Part shown: positions 27,701-39,700 of the stretch, in pieces | Layout: each line of letters starts with the position of its first letter | Position numbering within the stretch: position 1 is the first letter of the stretch | NCBI RefSeq assembly: GCF_000003815.2 | Contig: NC_049992.1 | Location: forward strand, 8,430,920-8,494,919 | Reading direction: 5' to 3' | Source of the DNA: Branchiostoma floridae | Taxonomy: Eukaryota; Chordata; Leptocardii; Amphioxiformes; Branchiostomatidae | Length of the DNA stretch: 64,000 bases | Program-made: the position numbers and the translations under genes | The notes under the pieces: model-generated | What the model was told of the DNA's origin: nothing | Database searches by the model: none | What the model saw: the letters and a program-made list of their open reading frames with translations, nothing else

Positions 27701-30700
27701 AACACTGGGGTAGAGTGGGGGGAATGGCAACACACAGTGGTATCAATATACACGTTTACTGTATCATTTAAAAGATTTTACTGTGCTCCTCTGATGCAAA
27801 CTTGAGACACTACAGGTACGCATTTTGCTGCTCTACTTAGCACTCAGCACTAATGAGGAAGAGTATGGAAGTTAAACACACATCACTACCAGCGGACTAG
27901 CCCCCTGCTGTAGTGGCTTGCACAAATGTGTGGCGCAAGGGCTACAGAAATGGAGATGGGCGCCACCCCTACGCATCTTTTACTGATGTACAGTTAACTT
28001 TCACCTTCAGCACAACACAGAGGTAAAGGGTGGAAATCGTAAGACAAGGTACTGTACATCTTGCACATGAAATATTTGTGGTGGTTTAATTTTCAGTTCT
28101 CTCTTTTCCCCCCAATGCTGTGAAATCATGGCACTGCCAATAGGTGTTTTGGGGCTACAGAGTACATGCAATTCTGATTGCCAACTTAAAAAACTCCTTT
28201 TCACTCCCATTGTAAAATCAAATCCCTGAGAAAATAAATGAATTTACAATATCATGATCAAGTTCAATGAACTACATTTAGGTTACAAAAGCTGTTCTTA
28301 TACCATATGAAACTGGAAGACCAGGCACTCTATGCTAGAGTATACATAGTACATTGTATATACACTTTCAATGAATGGGGACAGAGCCATTTTGGGAGTT
28401 AGAAAGAGAGATTGTGCAAAAAATAATGAAAAAGAAAGTCTTCAAGGCAATATTGTAGATTTACGTAAATAACGCTTTACTTTATATCAAACGACCTCAC
28501 CTCTCCAGCCCATCCTCCTCCCCTATCAGCTCTTGCTCCTCCTCCTCCTCCTGTAGATCCTGTAGAGCGGTCATCACCTCCGGCTGGATGACTGACCACT
28601 CCTCCTCAACTGGCCGGCCATCTGGACAAGATACAACACATACAAGACTTTCACAGTTTGTGCTAGCAATAAGACAATTCAAAACATACTTTTTAACCAA
28701 CAATGACTCTCATAACCATATTTAGAAGGCTAGTAATTAAAAGTAAAAGTTCTATATTTTTCTCTCCTTTAAACTTTTCCTGACAATGACGAAATCTACC
28801 TTTCAAAAATTCTATTTCATGGACAAGACACCTTCAGATACCCTGTATGCTAAACTTGGGGTTGGGGACATCACCTTAATGCTATGTGTGCGCTGACATC
28901 GGCAATATAGATATGTTGAATGAGCCAGTGGTTGCATCGACACAATCTACAAATTGCAGTTACCAGACAACAGGGGTCGTGGTAGACCAAGGATTGAAGG
29001 TAATCTCAGAAGTAGTGTGCACTGTGTAGCCTTGCCAGTGTGAAACGGCTGGACAGAGCTGCTTGGAAGTTTAAGTGTAAAGATTAGCCAACTGCTGCCC
29101 ACCTGTGTCAGGGATCCCAGCATCAGTATAATCAAATACTATGTAGACTTTGTACATAAATACTTACCCTGTGGCTGCTCCTGAGGTTGTTCAGGCATGA
29201 TCTCCTGTAGCCTGGCAGACTCCTTCTCAAGTTCTGCCTTCAACACGTCCAGGGGGAGCTGAAAGTGCCAATATGAAAACATCTATTAAACCATACAGCA
29301 GAAACAAAAGCAATGGTAGCATGTCTAGAATTAGAAATTGTACTAACCTGTGCAGGACAGGTATAATTGTCCCTGCATCCCTCGTTGTCAGGCAGACTGA
29401 ATCAGAGAATGACTTCAGGTGTATCTGAGCCTGACCACCCCCATGTAGCCTCACTTGGTAGCTCCCAAAGTTGAAAGGTCACGGGTTACCCATGATTCCT
29501 CGTCGCGCATGCGCATCAGTCTACTGTTTGTAGAACTCCTGGCCGAAGTAGTCTCGGGAGGGACNNNNNNNNNNNNNNNNNNNNNNNNNNNNNNNNNNNN
29601 NNNNNNNNNNNNNNNNNNNNNNNNNNNNNNNNNNNNNNNNNNNNNNNNNNNNNNNNNNNNNNNNATAGGAACAAGAAAAATTCCTGAGGGGGAAGACGGC
29701 AGTCATACCTGACAACGAGGGATGCAGGGACAATTATACCTGTCCTGCACAGGTTAGTACAATTTCTAATTGTCCCCTGCATCCTCTCGTTAGTCAGTCA
29801 GACTGAATCAGAGAATGACTTCAGGTGACTTTGTAGCCTGAGGCCAGGACATAAGACCAGTACATGAATATAAGATATCACATGAAGATATCCCATGAAT
29901 ATAAGATATTACATGAAGATATTACATGACAGATGTAAGATATCACATGAAATATGATATCACATGAAATAAGATATCACACGAATAAGATATCACATGA
30001 CTTCTGTATTAGTTCACAAATAAGCAGAGGGAGACCAGATGGTTGACTCAAACGAGCCCCCCCCTCTTCTTTTGCCGCAGCAACCACAGAAGCACTTCTT
30101 GTGGAGAGTCCAGGAACTGGGTATGACCAAGGTTGGCTCCTGTAGAAACAGAGATAAATCATACCACAGAGGTTGCAGGAGTCACGGCCTGATGTGGCTC
30201 CAACCAGCACACACAAACAATCCTGACATAAACCGTGACTTATGCTGTTGACACCTAGACTTTCCATAGAGGGGACTGGAGAATTCTCCTACCCCGCGGC
30301 AAAAAACTTGGCAAACACAACATGTGCCACCATACCTTACCATGGAACCATAACAACTATTGAAAGGTGACACTGAATCCGTCAAGAAAACTCTTCTTGT
30401 AGTTGATCTCCAAGAAGGAAGAGATGGAACTCTTACTGCCAAGTAAAATAATGATTAATGAACAAGCTGAAGTGACAGGATCTCCTGGAAAAAAAACACT
30501 ATTAGAAAACTTTACCAATGTCCCATGTGAAACATACTTAGGTAAAGCTGGCCGTCTCTCACAAGAAACGCCTTACCAGCAGGAGTGTTCCTAAAGGTTG
30601 ACCTTCTGCATTGTAAATTGAAGATCTGTAGAGAACAAGGTCCTGACCGTAAAACTTCTCACACAAGAACTGTAAGAAAAACCAGCAGTTTGTTAGATAT

Positions 30701-33700
30701 GCAGGGACCCTAGTCCTCCTGACTGCACCAGCTACTCAAGTTGTAACAAAAAAATGAGGAATACTGAATCTGTATTCCAAAACCCCAGTACGCCCTCAGG
30801 AACCTGGGTAGTACTGGCAAAAGTCTGTACTGACTGTACTGTCACCGGCAACATGCTGTGCAGCTTGTTGAAGCCACTCTACCTCTGAGTGAGTCGCACT
30901 CAAGATAGTAGACAGTAGATGTGAAGGAGTAGCAGAACTGGTTCTTCGGCTTACATCTCCAGCAGGTGAGTAGTAGACTGCTGTGTCTCATCTGGAGTGA
31001 TGAGAAGTAGGTGAACCTCATCCTGTTGTACCTCCCAGATTGTCCAAACAATCAGAAGAATGGGCAGAAGGTCGACAACTGCCTTGAGTCGTTTCATTTA
31101 TAGTTGTTGGCTTGATCGGAGTGTGAACCGATCCACCTTCCCACCAAGTAGAAAAGGACTCTGAAAAACTCTAGACGTTAGCCGGTCCAGAGTCAACCTA
31201 CAGTGGTAGCTGGAGTTGTTTAGGATGCGAACATATCCACCCCCTTAAGAGTAGTGGAAATGTCGTCTGAAGACTCAAGAACGTATGTCGATCTAGAGTC
31301 CAAGTCGTGGCTACAGGTAATGCCGGGAGCCGACATCCTGTCACACATATCCCCATTTGGGGAGTGCTGTGCTGATACAGACCATCTCTGTCTGTGTACC
31401 ACTGCCACAGGACGAAGATCACCCTTAGCAAAACGGTGATCTTGCACCTCCTGGATGATTCAGTTGAGCCATCACTGTTGAGTTGTAAGAGCAGACTGTG
31501 TCCGCTCACCATCTCCTTGTAGAAACCAAGGACAGATGAGGAGGTGTCCTGCCGTCCCAGCTGTGTGCTGACCTCTCTTCTACAGACCAGTGTCTTCCTG
31601 CGGAAATGCTGCTGAAGAACTGCCGAGGTGCCGAGGGCTGCACTGTAGTCGTGACTGTACAACTGAAGTCTTCACCAGACTTCAGCGTACCTGAGCTGCA
31701 TCTGACGGCAGCCCAAGAAGCTGAGTTCCTCTTGTCACTTGAGGAACTGCGATGAGCAGACACCTGAAGACTTCTGAAGTGCCAACTGACACTGTTGTGG
31801 CTAGCGCTCTCCCCGCCAAGCTGCCAACGTCTCTGCCAAGACGATTCTGTCTGAAGACAGAAAGTTGTCTGCTAGATGCTATGACTCCAACACCTTGTAG
31901 TCAGGGACCAAGTTGACCTCTGCATAGCGTCAAGCTGACTGCTGCGTTGACTCTCGGGATGAAAACCTGGGTTGAGAGCAGTTGTTGACTGTAGTTGTCA
32001 ACAGTTGTCGTCCAGAAAGACGATAAGATGATCTGCGCCGTCTCTGCTCGGGAAGAACCATAAGGTGAGAGCAGCTCCATACTCTAGTTGTCAACAGTTG
32101 CCATCGTCCATGTAGCCCTCCAGACGATAGCCAGGACCAACATCCACTCAGTTCAGGGATGAACACCTTCAAAACAATTGAAGGCTGTGCGTCGTTGGGA
32201 CTCCGATAAGGAGACAACGAGCCGGAAGAAACGCCCGCTGGAACCCCCAGCGATGTCGGTTCTCTACGTCTACTGGGATGTGAAGAAGCATCCTTCTGAT
32301 GACCTTCCCCACGTAGTCTCCCAGCTGGATGAGGTGTTCAGGAACACCCAACTTGGCATCCTAAAGACGAACCTGTAGAAAAAACTTGTCTAAAAGGCAA
32401 GAAAAAGTAAACAGGTGATACGGAAGTTGTTCCATCACACCCCTGGTAAGCAAGTTCTTACCTACCACTCATGTGGGGTAACCTGTGGAAGGAAGAAGAA
32501 GCCACACCGTCTTGTGGCGATCTGCTCCCACTTGTACCCCTTCACGCACTGTAGGGTCCTGGGATCTACAGACGCCTGCTGCCACCGCCGTAGGAAGTGG
32601 ACTAGTCTGCCTCTGCGCAGAAGCCGCATACTGTGGAGTACAGGTTCATGGATGGTTGAACACCTAAGTGTCTCTCTTGTTGGAGATGCGTCAGCTAAAT
32701 GTCCAACCTCACTGCTGAAGAGTTGAGAAAGACTGCTGTGCAGTACCGACGAGAACCACCCCGACAGTAGCTTGGCCTCAGCAAGTAGTTGTAGTAGAGT
32801 GTCTCCGCTCGACGACCTGTGGCCGATGCTGTAACAACAACTGTGTCTAGCTGTTGACTTGTTCTGCTTGTCAACACTGCCGAATGGGCCTAGTCTCTGA
32901 GGCCAGGTCGACGACCTTTATCCCAGATCGAGGGAACAGAGGATCTAAGAAAAAGACCCTGGGAAAAACTCACATAAAAACCCACATGTGCAAGACAATT
33001 GGGCAAGAACAGAGCCTAGGAAGTAAGAAACTGTCCTAGCAATCATACATAACAAACTGTAGTTGTTCAAAAACTACAACACTGAAAACTGTAGTTGTTC
33101 AAAAAACTACCACAACTGAATTAACTGCCTCGGTTAATTCATTACTTTGTTAAACAAAAGGATTTCCAACCTGCCACTAAAAATAGAAACATTGTACAAG
33201 TACATTGAAACATAAATGTGAGAACAAAGAGCTCACCCTGCTTCATGTAATGGCAGCTGACTACCGCTCTTGATGCTGTGTAGTTGAAGTCAGCACCGCC
33301 AACGTGGACAAGCGTTGTTCGGCGTGCTGTTGTCTCCAAGTCGTTGCCACGACAGGGCTTGTCGTGCTCAAAGTACATCTTCTCTTCAACCACCAAGTCG
33401 TCAGCAACACAAGGTGCCTGACTGACTTCTTCATCGGGCCTAGCTGCACCCACGAAGACACTGTCGTCCCAGCAGCCGCTAACGCTCCTGCTGTCCCGTC
33501 GCAAGCTGTGGACAGCCGCGTCACGTCGCCGTTGCTTCTCTGGAACGGCCCCATTGGAGACGAAGCATGCCGGAACCCGGCATAGGTTGACAAAACTGCG
33601 TCCTCATCTATCTTCAAAAATCACCAGCGTTTCTGAAATAAAAACAGAAAAATACGTACATCGCTGGTAGCGGCCGGTGAAAACTTCGTTGACGCCAGCC

Positions 33701-36700
33701 CTGTCGTCTTCATCTTCTTTGTGGCCGCCGATAGCGATGTCGCCACCTTCTTCTTGGCGCCAACTTCTCAACTTCTTCTTGGCGCCATCCTTCTCGGTTC
33801 GCGGTCGGAGCAAGCTCGACAACCTTCCCGAACTCGAGACCTCGAACTCCATCGCTTGAGTACCCCCGAAAGAGCACCCAAAACGCCCAAAACTGGCGTA
33901 GAAGTCGACGTTGAAGACTGACGATAGTAATGGCGCCGACCCTCGGCGCACATGTTGACGAACTTGTTCGGAGTTCTTGCGGCTCCCGTCGCTGCAAAGC
34001 CGCTAAAAACTCCTGCGCCGCCCGTAGAAAATCGCCGAGCCGCCGAAGTCTTCGAAGAAAGTCGTGTCCGGGTCCCAAAACACGCGTTGGGACCCCAAAA
34101 CTGGAGCTGGAAACTACCGGAGGTGTTTACAGTACGCTCTAAAATTTAGACTGATGCGCATGCGCGACGAGGAATCATGGGTAACCCGTGACCTTTCAAC
34201 TTTGGGAGCTACCAAGTGAGGCTACATGGGGGTGGTCAGGCTCAGATACACCTGAAGTCATTCTCTGATTCAGTCTGACTGACTAACGAGAGGATGCAGG
34301 GGACAATAGTTTATACATGTACATACTATATATTACCCTTTAATAGGATCACAGCTCTTTTAAAAGTTTTAAGTATAAGTTTAGAATGTTTAGAATAGTG
34401 TATACATATACATACTCTATATCGACCTTAGGATCACAGCTCTTTTAAGAAGTTAAGTATTGTGAATACATGTAAATACTCTATATTACCTTAAGCTTAT
34501 GGGTTGCAACCCTTTTTTGTAGAAATAGCAGACCAGCTGGTTTTGTGACAAAAAATGAACATCAAAACTTAAATGCATGTTGGTTTCTGAGCAGAGATTT
34601 TTCTTCAGTACTGTGCTCACCTTTGCTCCGAAAGGGTTGGATGTGAGGAAGGTGGTGAGCAGCTGTATGGCCACCTTCCTCACCAGACTGGACTTGTCCT
34701 GGAGACGCCCAACGACCAGACACAGCAGCTGGTGCCACCGGCCCAGAGGGATGGCCTGGAGAAACAGTACTACATGTAACATCAACACACACTAGACTTG
34801 TCCTGGAGCCACCCCACAACCAGACACAGCAGTTGGTGCCAGCAGCCCAGAGGGATGGCCTAGAAAAATATTTTAATTTGCAGGTATGCCAACAAAAAGC
34901 TATGTTCTTTGGGAGCTACTAAGTCAAGGACACATGGGGGTTGTTAAGCACCTACACCGACATCAACCTACCTCCTGAGTAGAGAACAACAGGCACATGC
35001 TTATACCCTCTGAGCTAAATCCTAACTACAGCATCAAAGTGCATATGTATTAATTCACTATTGCAATCCTATCATTGTACTTTGGGAATTCCACTGATAC
35101 TAAATACCTTTTCATTGCAGATGTGGAGCCACAGTGTGAGGACCTTACTCCGAACAAAGGCATTGACATCATGGATATGTTCCTGCAGAAGGGGATACAA
35201 AACATAGATAGAAAATGAGACATGAGTGCCATTTGAAGTACTGATTCTTATAAATCTGTTATATTTCAACCACTAGCTTTGTGAAAAAAACTGAACATAC
35301 AGCCTTAATATATAGCAACTTGATGAAATTGTTCAAAGCAATTCTTTTAACAGCGTAAATTAATGTTATCTTGTTATGTATAACAACCAAATCTAGCAAT
35401 TGCTGATTGATTGACAAGACTCGACAAAAGAGCATTTCAACTGTGATGTAATAAAAGTCTCTCACCTCCAAGCAGTCCAAGAACTGGTCGCGTGCATTTT
35501 TGCCCTTGGCGTCGAGGTCGCCCTTGCTGAGTTCCCTGATGACGATCTCAGACATGACACCGAGTACACCATTCCTCATGGTGTAAGACTGGGGAAACAG
35601 AGAAACCATCACACATGTGGTCATCAGCATTCTCACCAGCATAATTGAGCATAGGGGGGTGCCTACGCTGTGATTTGGACCCCCCAGTATCATTTGGGCC
35701 CCCATACTGTGTTTCAGTGTGGAGACTTTTCTGCTGTTTTCTAAAACAAAAGTAAAAACTTCAGAGTTTGCTTCATGAAATTTGGCCCGCAAAATGCAGG
35801 TGGATGTTCCTGAGTAGTTATGAATTTACGAAATTTCTAGATGGAGGACCCCCCCAGACTTCTCTACAATACTCACGCCAATGACGCTTGCCACGTGCAG
35901 TATGCTAAGATTACCTCTACACTGTGAAAAAATCCTGATGAGGACATTGATCACATGCATATCCCTATACAAACCTTCTCCCTGCTGGAGCTAAGCCATT
36001 TAGGTATTGTATATACAGCCAAATATAGAGAGGTTTAAAACCTAAAGCTTTGAGGATCACTTTGACTTTGTTACTAATATCAATTCATCATAAAATCCTC
36101 AATAGGTCTGATGTCCCTTTAGTATAGTCTTGATACTCTGTTGTCTTGGATCAGAAATTGAATGCTTAATAACTTTTCCACTACTTTCCAAATTACATGT
36201 ACCAAGGCTCGAAATTCATTTTTGGGATTAGGTGCACTGGTGCACCCAGCTTAAAAAATTGGGTGCACCAAAATTTTTTAGGTGCACCACTTAAATTTAA
36301 GTACAGTGGAATTCGCTTATTTGGATAGCTCATTTGTCAGCGCATTTTATCCAATAGTCCGAAGTATCCAACAGTCCGAAGTTGGGCCACTAACGCCCCG
36401 AAGGGAGCCGGGAGGGGGGCAAATATGGGATTACTACTACGCAAGACACAAACACCACACATACGACACGGAACTTCATTTACAAAACTTTTGAATCAGA
36501 CATTTGTTCATCTAGAGCAGTAGTAGTCAAAGCAGTAGTTATTGATAACTTACAGTACTGTTTTGAACGAATGGAACGTCAACTGTTTGAATCTACAACA
36601 TCACTAAAATAGCCAGCAAAAGATCGAACAGATTCCAGTTACAAGCTTTATATGATTATACGTTCCGATATTATACAATTTACGTGCGATGATAAATCTA

Positions 36701-39700
36701 ATAAAGATTTTTAAGTCGGTGGCTAAATGAACATGTAGAAAAATATGCTTGACTCGCACTGCCGAGAGCATAACTAATTGAACCACAACAAAGACAAACA
36801 CAACTCCGCTTGTATGCCGGAAAAAATATGTTGATTTTGTAATTTTGAGCAAAATGACGGGAAGTATTGGAGAGATAAACTCTTCACCTTCTTATTTACA
36901 TCTTGTGTCCACAAGTTACGCTGAAATTTTAAACTCGACGCCGTCTTTCGCGGTGGTAGACGGAAAATTCACTTTGAAAACAATTAAAATGGCGTCGCAG
37001 CGTGGCTTGAGATATCCCGCCATTCAATGCGGCTGATTGCGAAATCACAGTTCATTGACCTGTTGCGTTATGTGCGCTGTAAAAATCTACGTAGTGCAGC
37101 CGAAATCAGCTCAATAATGAGACAGTGGATATGTAAAAACACATTTTGTAGGGTAAACCAAGTTAAGACGTTGTCTGAAGGGGAAATATGAACTCAAAAG
37201 CGTGTTGACGTTCCCATGACGTCCGCCCATCATGCCTTGCGGCAACCTATCAAAATGGCGCCTAACCAATGTTCGCAATTTTGCTATCACAGCGGTATCG
37301 GCAAGATTTTCTGTGGAATCTACCTATCTTACGGTCCTTTTCATGATTATATGCCTTCATACATACAGTTGTTGGTTGATTTTGGCCTCGTTTTGTAAGT
37401 TTTAGCGTATATTTTCCCATTTTATTCGCTATAATTTGACGTAATTCTATCCAAAAACCCGAAGTTTGAGACCGGGGGTTATCCAATTCTGCGAAGCCTT
37501 ATACAATAGAATGAATGGCAAATGGTTTGGGATTTCGCAATTCTATGCAATTACCCGAATTATCCAAAAAGGCGTAATACGAATAATTGGAATCCACTGT
37601 AATAACCTAATAATAAAACTTAATTACAAGCTATATTAATCCTTCAAGTACTATGACAGACATTTTTATTTATCTTTCTTACACTTAGATGTCAAGAATA
37701 TGATGCATACTAGTATACTTTGATATCTTTACGTACATAAACATAAGAAAATATTTGGGTGCACCCTGTGCACCCACAGAAAATAATTGGGTGCACAGCT
37801 CCAATTTTGGGTGCACCTGGGTGCACATGCACCCAGTGTTTCGAGCCCTGATGTACACATCAACCCCCATCCAAGCTGACAGCTGACCCTAACTGACCTC
37901 TCCGTCCAGGTGACACAGGATGACGCTGATGTTGGGCAGCATCAGGGCGGGGACTCTCTCCGCCAGCTCCACCATGAACCCAGCGTACGAGCGCGTGCCG
38001 CTGTTGTCACGCACCAGCTTCGAGGGGTCCATACGACCAATCTCTCTGTATGGACCAGTAAAGAATCTTACTTAACTATGAAACAACCATGTCTTCATAT
38101 TCTACAATCCGAACTTCCATTGAATGAGGGATGAAAAGAAGACAGAAGACATTAAGGAGGAAGAAGTGGGTACAAGGGTTATTTCGTCCTACTAGTCCTA
38201 GAATTAGATTGATCTATAGGATAGAAGCAGTAAGAAAAAGGTGAACAGCTTTGATTATCATATTATGAACAGTCCATGACAAAGTGAAATTCATCTTAAA
38301 TCTCATTTGGACAGAATTGACAAAATCTCTGGTCATGGAGAATCTTATGATATCTGCAGATTTAAACATTAAATTTACCATTGAAAACAAAATTAACACA
38401 GTAAAAAGTACCAATTGCCTACATGCATATGATACACAGCAAGATTCAAACTTAGACATTATGAAGATAGATCCCACCTCATGATGTCACTGATGACAGA
38501 CTTGGCCCCAAACTGCTGGGCGAACAGCTGCACCATCTGTGCCATGGGGCTGGCCAGGTGCTCAAAGTGCTGCAGCAGCTGGATTATCTTCAGGCTAGCA
38601 CCTGGAGGGGGTACCATTTCAATACATTAGACAGATTACTGCATATACAGGTGGTAATTTCAATGCTCCTTGTTGTCTTTTTTTGTTCAACTTCTGGCTC
38701 TGTCAACCCACTGGAAAGAGCCGCATGGAAGCGTGGTGTGAAGACTATCTGCCTGCTTCCCATCCCTATGTCAGGGATCCCAGCAACAGTACAATAAAAT
38801 AATGGATACTACATGTACTACCAGTAGTAGTAGTACTACTACTAAATTTAACTATCTTCCATTTACAACTTGTGTACTAGTATTGACTCATTCTGGCAAC
38901 CTATTTTAGTGACCCTGAAGAAGAGTAGCCTCACTAAGTTGACTCTTACTTTGACTCAGTAACTTAGTGGCCTGCGCTATAGTCTCAGAGATGTGGCAAA
39001 TAACTTAGACTCAGTAACTAAGCGGCCTGCCCTATTACATAGTTACTGGCTCCTAGGCCCAAATTTCCTTTCACAAAAAACTTTTGCAAACATTTGAAAA
39101 AAGTACCAAAAGCTTGAAAACCCAATGATTTTGCTGATATGAACTACAAAGTTACTGACCCAGCCCATGGTTGTACCGCCTGACCAGTGTGCCCAGCAGG
39201 TGAAAGACTGCCTCCTTACTGCCCTTCTCCTTACAGGTGCTGGGGTTCTCCAGGAGCTTGTAGCAGCAGTTAGCCACCATACTGGGGGATACAACATTGT
39301 ATCATCAGTAATAAAACCCAGTAGCTTAACCAATCATTTGTATGTGTAGCTCCTATAGCCTGTAGCCTCAGGAAATAAGGTAGTGTCATCTGTAGAGTAT
39401 TGTAACACCTTCAATGTTTCTTTACTAAGGCCACAGCAAGTAAATCTTATGGATGACATCAGCGCGCGCATTAATTTTTGCCTGATTTCAGAAAAAAAAA
39501 CAAGAATTTTTTTCTTCTGCAGGGATGGTCAACATGACGATAAAGTACCAAAATGAGCAAATATGTTGTATTGTAGCCTAATAATTGTACTTGTAGAAGT
39601 GACACTTGCGAGGTACCCAGGGCTGTAGTTGTAGAAATGAAACTTATTGGAATGTTGTAAAAGTGACGCCAATATGGAAGCCATGAGTGTGGTTACCAAC

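Noticed and set aside
31198-31662. 154-codon minus-strand ORF in the TIR element
   Set aside because: No recognisable domain. Composition follows the repetitive GTTGTC/CTGTAG background and there is no splice or start context.
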